Source: Streptomyces shenzhenensis
GTDB lineage: Bacteria > Actinomycetota > Actinomycetes > Streptomycetales > Streptomycetaceae
Direction: 5' to 3'
DNA: 64,000 nt
Assembly: GCF_021462265.1 (NCBI RefSeq)
Contig: NZ_JAJONF010000034.1
Coordinates: forward strand, 42,031-106,030
Positions 59,951 to 64,000 of this stretch are shown here, piece by piece (positions within the stretch are counted from its first letter, which is position 1; every line of letters starts with the position of its first letter). Made by a program: the position numbers and the translations under genes. The notes under the pieces were generated by a model, which worked only from the letters and a program-made list of their open reading frames with translations, was not told the DNA's origin and ran no database searches.

Positions 59951-60955
59951 GTGTCGCACATATTGGATTGGCATCGGGTTCCGGGTAAACCTGCCATGAC
60001 CCGGGTCGACGGTCTGACCGATATGGACAGAGCTACACATTGGCTCGGCGCCGTTCGTCCGCAATTGATGGCAGCACTGTCCCGGTACGGCGTGGTCTAC
60101 CTTCGCGGACTGCCGATGGAAAGCGTCAAGGATTTCGCGAGGATTCGGGACATCCTCATCCCTGAGCGGACACCCTACCGGGAGAAAGCGACCCCGCGCA
60201 GCCGGTTCGAAGACGATGTGTTTTCCTCCACGGACCTGCCGCCCGCGCAGTTCATCCGCATGCACAACGAGAACAGTTACACCCTGACCTTTCCCGGCCT
60301 GCTGCTGTTCGGTTGTCTCACTGCCCCCGAGTACGGGGGAGCGACTCCTGTCGCCGACTGCCGCAGGGTTCTCCATGCCATACCCGCGACGGTGGTCGCG
60401 AAGATCCGAGCGGTCGGCTGGCAGCTCACCCGGACTTTCTCCGACCACATTTCCACGGACTGGCAGAGCGCGTTCGACACCACCGACGCCGGCCAGGTGG
60501 AGCGTTACTGCTCGGACAACCTCATCGGCTGGGCCTGGCAGTCGGACGGCAGTCTGCGTACCGGGCAGGTACGGCCGGGCATCATCACCCACCCGTCCAC
60601 CGGCGACGAGGTGTGGTTCAACCACCTCCTGTTCTGGAACGAGTGGGCGCTCGACGAGGAGCTGCGGGAGACGCTGATCGACGAGTTCGGGCCTGACGGC
60701 CTCCCCTTCAACACGGCGTTCGGCAACGGAGACTCTCTGACGCGTGAGGACCTGCGCGACATCGACGGTGCCTACCAAGCGTCGACGGTCAGGGAGCAAT
60801 GGCGACCCGGCGACGTGATGCTGGTCGACAACGTCCTGACCGCTCACGGTCGGGACGCGTTCCGAGGCGAACGCAAGATCGTGGTGGCGATGGGTGCGCC
60901 GACCCGGCTCTCGGTCTGCCGGCCGACCGTACGACCCGCACCCGCGTACGTCTGA
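59951..60955 (+). CDS. Second TauD/SyrP-like Fe(II)/2-oxoglutarate hydroxylase
   Basis: The 334-residue protein is related to the enzyme at 56805. The iron triad is His105 and Glu107 (RMHNENSYTLTF) with His299 (LTAHGRDAFRG), and YGGATPVADCRRVL matches SyrP-like proteins. The GTG start follows AAGGGAG. It is directly followed by the free A-PCP gene, so its substrate may be the amino acid held by that carrier, rather than the NRPS-bound Asp. In other pathways such enzymes hydroxylate Asp, Asn, Glu or Arg. The exact target cannot be read from sequence. Confidence 0.82.
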   Translation: MSHILDWHRVPGKPAMTRVDGLTDMDRATHWLGAVRPQLMAALSRYGVVYLRGLPMESVKDFARIRDILIPERTPYREKATPRSRFEDDVFSSTDLPPAQFIRMHNENSYTLTFPGLLLFGCLTAPEYGGATPVADCRRVLHAIPATVVAKIRAVGWQLTRTFSDHISTDWQSAFDTTDAGQVERYCSDNLIGWAWQSDGSLRTGQVRPGIITHPSTGDEVWFNHLLFWNEWALDEELRETLIDEFGPDGLPFNTAFGNGDSLTREDLRDIDGAYQASTVREQWRPGDVMLVDNVLTAHGRDAFRGERKIVVAMGAPTRLSVCRPTVRPAPAYV

Positions 60956-61033
60956 CATGCCTGGCGCAGTCTGCCATTCCGGTTCCCGAGCGGTGCAGCA
61001 TTTTCCCTTCAACGGCGTTAAGGAGTTGGCCAG

Positions 61034-62809
61034 GTGAGTGACCTCGTTCGGAAACCCGTTGATCTCGTGGCGCGATTCCGCCGCATCGCTCAGGACTTTC
61101 CGGAGCGGACCGCCGTACGGGGCACGGACGGTGAACTGAGCTTCGCCGAACTCGAACGGCAGGCCGCATGGCTCGCCGCCGAGCTGACCTCGCGCGGAGT
61201 CGGCACTGGCGATCTTGTCGGAGTCTCCATGGAGCGTGGCGTCCGGTTGGTCGTCGCGCTCCTCGCGGTGTGGCAGGCCGGTGCGGCCTATGTGCCGCTG
61301 GATCCGCACTACCCTGCGGACCGGATCGACTTCATGGTGCGGGATGCCGCCCTTCGCGTGCTGGTGGCCACCCACGACCATCCACTTGGCTCGCGGGACC
61401 TGGAGGTCCTCGTACCGGACACCGCATCCGACGGCCGTGCCGCAGCTCCGTCGCCGGCGGTGAGCGCCGATCCGCTCGACCCGGCGTATGTCATCTACAC
61501 GTCGGGCTCCACTGGGCGCCCGAAGGGCGTGCGGATCAGCCGTCAGGCCGTCGCCGAGCTTGTGTCTGAACTGGAGTCGGTCGGTGCGTACGCCGACGAG
61601 CCGCGTGTCGTGGGCTGGAACGCCAGCGTGTCCTTCGATGCCTCCGTGCAGCAGTGGGTCCGCGTCTGCCGAGGAGACACCATCGTCATTCTCGGCGAGG
61701 ACGAGCGTACCGATCCACAGCGGCTGCGCGGAGTGATCGACGAGTACGGGATCCAGGACCTCGATCTCACACCCGCGCACTGGGGTCTGCTGCGGACCTG
61801 CCTGCTGGACCGTGCGGCCGATACCCCGATGCCGCGACTGTTCATGGGCGGTGAGCCGGTGCCGCAACAGACATGGCAGGAGATCGCCGAGGCGAACGCG
61901 GACGGCCTGCTCGAGGCCCTGAACCTCTACGGGCCGACCGAGTGCACGGTAGACGCCACCATGGCCTGGATCACGGGCAGCGGTCCGCACATCGGCCGCC
62001 CCCTGCCGGGCCTGCGCGCCTACGTCCTCACCGATGACCTGCGCGGGACCGCTCCGGGCGAGGTCGGTGAGCTGTACCTGGCCGGGAGCCGGCTGGCCAG
62101 CGGCTACGCCGGCCGGCCGGGGCTGACCGCGGAGCGGTTCGTGGCCAACCCGTTCCCCTACGGCGGCACGCGCATGTACCGGACGGGCGACCGGGTGCGC
62201 CAGCGCGACGACGGCGCCCTGGACTACCTCAGCAGAGCGGACCGCCAGGTGAAGATCCGCGGCTACCGGATCGAGCTGGCAGAGGTGGAGGCCGCCGTGT
62301 TCGCGCATCCCCGGGTCAGCCATGCGGTGGTGACGAGCCGGCACGAGCCGTTGCTCGGCGATCAGCTGATGGCCTACTACGTCAGTGACGACGTCCTGAC
62401 GACTGCGGACCTGCGCGCCCACTGCGCCTCCCTGCTGCCCGAGTTCATGGTGCCCACCGCGTTCATCGCGATCGACGCCGTGCCACTGACCGTCAACGGC
62501 AAGGTGAACTGGGAGATCCTCCCTGTCCCTCAGGAGGAAGCGAGCGGCTCGGCCGACGAGCCACAAGGCACGTTCGAAATACTCATCGCGGAGGTCTGGG
62601 CACAGGTGCTGGGCCGGGACAGGATCAGCGCGGATGACAACTTCTTCGCACTGGGCGGCCACTCGCTCATCGCCCTGCGGGTCATCGGACGGCTCAAACG
62701 AGAACTCGGCCTCACCATCCGGACCAAAGAGGTGTACCAGCACCCTGAGCTGCGCGACCTGGCCTCGTATGTCGAAGCCAGGTTCAACGCGGCGACCGAC
62801 GGCGAGTAA
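61034..62809 (+). CDS. Stand-alone A-PCP didomain protein with Gln-like specificity code
   Basis: The 591-residue protein has an adenylation domain (about 10-500) with YVIYTSGSTGRPKGV (A3), NLYGPTE (A5), YRTGDRVR (A7), RADRQVKIRGYRIELAEVE (A8) and LTVNGKVNWEIL (A10). A carrier domain follows with Ser544 in NFFALGGHSLIALRV. Pocket residues by alignment to GrsA read D-A-Q-D-F-G-L-V-D, close to a published glutamine code (DAQDLGVVD), so Gln or a similar polar residue is likely. No condensation domain is present. Free A-PCP proteins often hold an amino acid for modification before transfer to the main line, and the hydroxylase gene directly upstream is a natural partner. Confidence 0.85.
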   Translation: MSDLVRKPVDLVARFRRIAQDFPERTAVRGTDGELSFAELERQAAWLAAELTSRGVGTGDLVGVSMERGVRLVVALLAVWQAGAAYVPLDPHYPADRIDFMVRDAALRVLVATHDHPLGSRDLEVLVPDTASDGRAAAPSPAVSADPLDPAYVIYTSGSTGRPKGVRISRQAVAELVSELESVGAYADEPRVVGWNASVSFDASVQQWVRVCRGDTIVILGEDERTDPQRLRGVIDEYGIQDLDLTPAHWGLLRTCLLDRAADTPMPRLFMGGEPVPQQTWQEIAEANADGLLEALNLYGPTECTVDATMAWITGSGPHIGRPLPGLRAYVLTDDLRGTAPGEVGELYLAGSRLASGYAGRPGLTAERFVANPFPYGGTRMYRTGDRVRQRDDGALDYLSRADRQVKIRGYRIELAEVEAAVFAHPRVSHAVVTSRHEPLLGDQLMAYYVSDDVLTTADLRAHCASLLPEFMVPTAFIAIDAVPLTVNGKVNWEILPVPQEEASGSADEPQGTFEILIAEVWAQVLGRDRISADDNFFALGGHSLIALRVIGRLKRELGLTIRTKEVYQHPELRDLASYVEARFNAATDGE

Positions 62810-62839
62810 CACACCATCAACGCTCAGAGGACATTGCCC

Positions 62840-63610
62840 ATGAAAACCGCGCAGGACCTCATCGTCGTGAGGTCCCGTCGTACGACGAATCCGGCCCTCA
62901 CCCTGGTCTGCCTCGGCTTTTGCGGCGGCGGCACAGGCCAGTACCACCAATGGAACAGTGTCGTTCCTGCTGACGTTGATCTGGCGGCCGTCTGCTATCC
63001 GGGACGCGAGGGCCGGTTTCACGAAGGCTTCGCGCAAGACTGGGAGAGGCTCGCCGCGGATGCGACCCAGGCGGTGCTCGCTGCCGCAGCCGAGGGTCCG
63101 TACGTGTTGTTCGGTCACAGCATGGGCGGATGGATGGCCTTCGACGTCGCTGTGCGCATCGAACGGAGCGGCGGGCCGATACCGCAGGCGCTCGTCGTCT
63201 CCTCCGCCAACGCTCCCAGCCGGGGACTGACGTTCAAGGACATGTTTCCCGCCCAGCACGACACGGACGAGCAGTTGCTCGACTGGATGAACATGCACGG
63301 AATGATGCCCGAGCACGTAGTGAGCGATCCGGACCTCCAGGAGCTCGCCATCGAACTCCTGCGGGCCGACATCCGGGTCCGGGACGCCTTCCGCTACATT
63401 CCGAACTCACGTGTCAGCATGCCCGTACAGGTTTTGTCCGGAGCAAGCGACACAGTGATCGAGCCGAACGCCGGCGAGCAATGGCGAGACCTCGCGCTGG
63501 GTGAGTTCCGGCACGACGTCCTGCCCGGTGGACACTTCTACACCCCGGACGTCTGGAGCCGACTGCCGACCCACATCACGGCTTTCACTGGAACCACGCA
63601 ACGCCTCTGA
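62840..63610 (+). CDS. Type II thioesterase (editing/transfer)
   Basis: The 256-residue alpha/beta hydrolase has the nucleophile in LFGHSMGGWMAFD, Asp in VLSGASDTVI and His in LPGGHFYTP. N-terminal CLGFCGGGTGQYHQWNS is typical of RifR/GrsT-type enzymes that clear wrongly loaded carriers or move aminoacyl groups between carriers. Start ATG 62840 is preferred over TTG 62834 because AGAGGA is well spaced from it. It follows the A-PCP gene by 30 bases and probably completes that operon. This is the last cluster gene in the window. Confidence 0.87.
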   Translation: MKTAQDLIVVRSRRTTNPALTLVCLGFCGGGTGQYHQWNSVVPADVDLAAVCYPGREGRFHEGFAQDWERLAADATQAVLAAAAEGPYVLFGHSMGGWMAFDVAVRIERSGGPIPQALVVSSANAPSRGLTFKDMFPAQHDTDEQLLDWMNMHGMMPEHVVSDPDLQELAIELLRADIRVRDAFRYIPNSRVSMPVQVLSGASDTVIEPNAGEQWRDLALGEFRHDVLPGGHFYTPDVWSRLPTHITAFTGTTQRL

Positions 63611-63895
63611 GGGTGGCTGGGGCGGCTCTCATCGGCCCGCAAGGGCGAAACCAGCCGGCCTCCAAGGGCATTCGAGGTGCTGCGGGCGGATCTGTTTGCG
63701 CGTCTCGCGAGCAGCGGCACACGGCCAAGCGGAGCGGTAGGCGGCGGGAGGACGAATTCGGGGCACGCTCCCCTGCGTCACGGTGCGGGACCTCGTCCCC
63801 GCCGGGCGATCGCCGAAGCCGCCCGCGCCGAACGCGAGGCTTGTCCTGCGCGAGTCTTCTCGCGAGCTGCTGACGGCCGCGCGCGAGGACGCGAC
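63611..63895. other. Gap after the type II thioesterase gene
   Basis: No gene is supported. The sequence carries short broken frames and probably includes eroded mobile-element DNA leading into the IstB relic at the right edge. Confidence 0.4.
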
Positions 63896-63993
63896 CGCCG
63901 CCTGGCCGAACGCCGCATCCACGCTGCCCACTTCCCGCGCGAGAAGTCCCTGTGCGGCTTCGACTGCACCGCCAACCCCCGATGTTGTGGAAC
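63896..63993 (+). pseudogene. IS21-family IstB-like relic
   Basis: One frame reads RRLAERRIHAAHFPREKSLC and then GFDCTANP, which resembles the N-terminal region of IS21 helper ATPases (IstB). The sequence before it is not in a consistent frame, and the ATP-binding motifs would lie past the window edge. It is likely an eroded IS21 copy marking the right boundary of the peptide cluster. Confidence 0.5.
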
Positions 63994-64000
63994 GTCACGT

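Noticed and set aside
58550..63316. A 1,588-residue minus-strand open frame
   Set aside because: Only the part from about 59773 down is a real kinase; the rest is antisense to the clear hydroxylase, A-PCP and thioesterase genes and has no protein motifs.
30822..63610. Reading the cluster as a classical vancomycin-type glycopeptide cluster
   Set aside because: Dpg/Hpg and CmlA-like genes are shared, but cross-linking P450s, the X domain, halogenase, glycosyltransferases and the heptapeptide modules were not found.

Overview
The window is high-GC actinobacterial DNA, almost certainly a Streptomyces chromosome. GTG starts are common, coding third positions are GC-rich, ATGA stop/start overlaps are frequent, TTA codons are rare, and the transposon relics (IS481, IS30, IS1182, IS21 types) are typical of the genus. 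All names come from reading motifs by eye; no database search was run.

Left third (1-17.3 kb), catabolism. After the tail of a von Willebrand-type gene comes a seven-gene set for 4-hydroxyproline breakdown (345-5927): a three-subunit D-hydroxyproline oxidase, a DapA-like deaminase, a two-cysteine 4-hydroxyproline epimerase and a GntR/FCD regulator. The same ATGTNACAT palindrome lies before two of its genes. A CTAG-flanked miniature transposon (5928-6138) touches the regulator's stop codon. Then come a drug-type MFS exporter with a C-terminal beta-sandwich domain, a LacI regulator, a GH127 beta-L-arabinofuranosidase, an ABC sugar importer, a secreted WNEP glycosidase with a ricin-type lectin tail, and a pirin. 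Hydroxyproline use beside GH127 suggests that both halves serve digestion of arabinosylated plant hydroxyproline-rich glycoproteins such as extensin.

Middle (17.3-30.7 kb), a scarred accessory zone. It holds relics of an IS481 transposase, a tyrosine integrase, an IS30 transposase and an IS1182 transposase, and an excisionase-like gene. A very large DUF3883 (NO VEIN) protein is broken by truncation, two in-frame stops and a 13-bp tandem duplication that shifts the frame. Also here are an intact Ski2/Hel308-like helicase, a membrane protein, a small secreted protein and a secreted cutinase-type esterase. The DUF3883 gene and the helicase may be the remains of a defence locus.

Right half (30.8-63.6 kb), a nonribosomal peptide cluster. 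A minus-strand block makes 3,5-dihydroxyphenylglycine (DpgA, B, C; no DpgD) and 4-hydroxyphenylglycine (HmaS and an HmO-HpgT fusion), and carries a CmlA-like diiron hydroxylase. A plus-strand block encodes an ACP, a ketosynthase, a Cys-less ketosynthase partner and a CrtI-like desaturase, probably for a polyene-like or aryl acyl chain. Next are an FkbM methyltransferase, a MacB/FtsX-type ABC exporter, a two-module NRPS (C-A-PCP-C-A-PCP-TE) whose pocket residues read as Asp then Ser, two SyrP-like iron hydroxylases, a two-component system, a free A-PCP protein with a Gln-like code, and a type II thioesterase. The NRPS is split by one in-frame TGA in the second A domain.

The most unusual feature is the mismatch. 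The cluster makes Hpg and Dpg, but no A domain in the window looks able to load them, and no P450, halogenase, glycosyltransferase or MbtH gene was seen. Either the assembly line lies elsewhere or in part beyond 64 kb, or this is a rearranged or unusual pathway combining type II PKS chemistry, phenylglycines and hydroxylated Asp/Ser/Gln residues. An IS21 relic follows the last gene.
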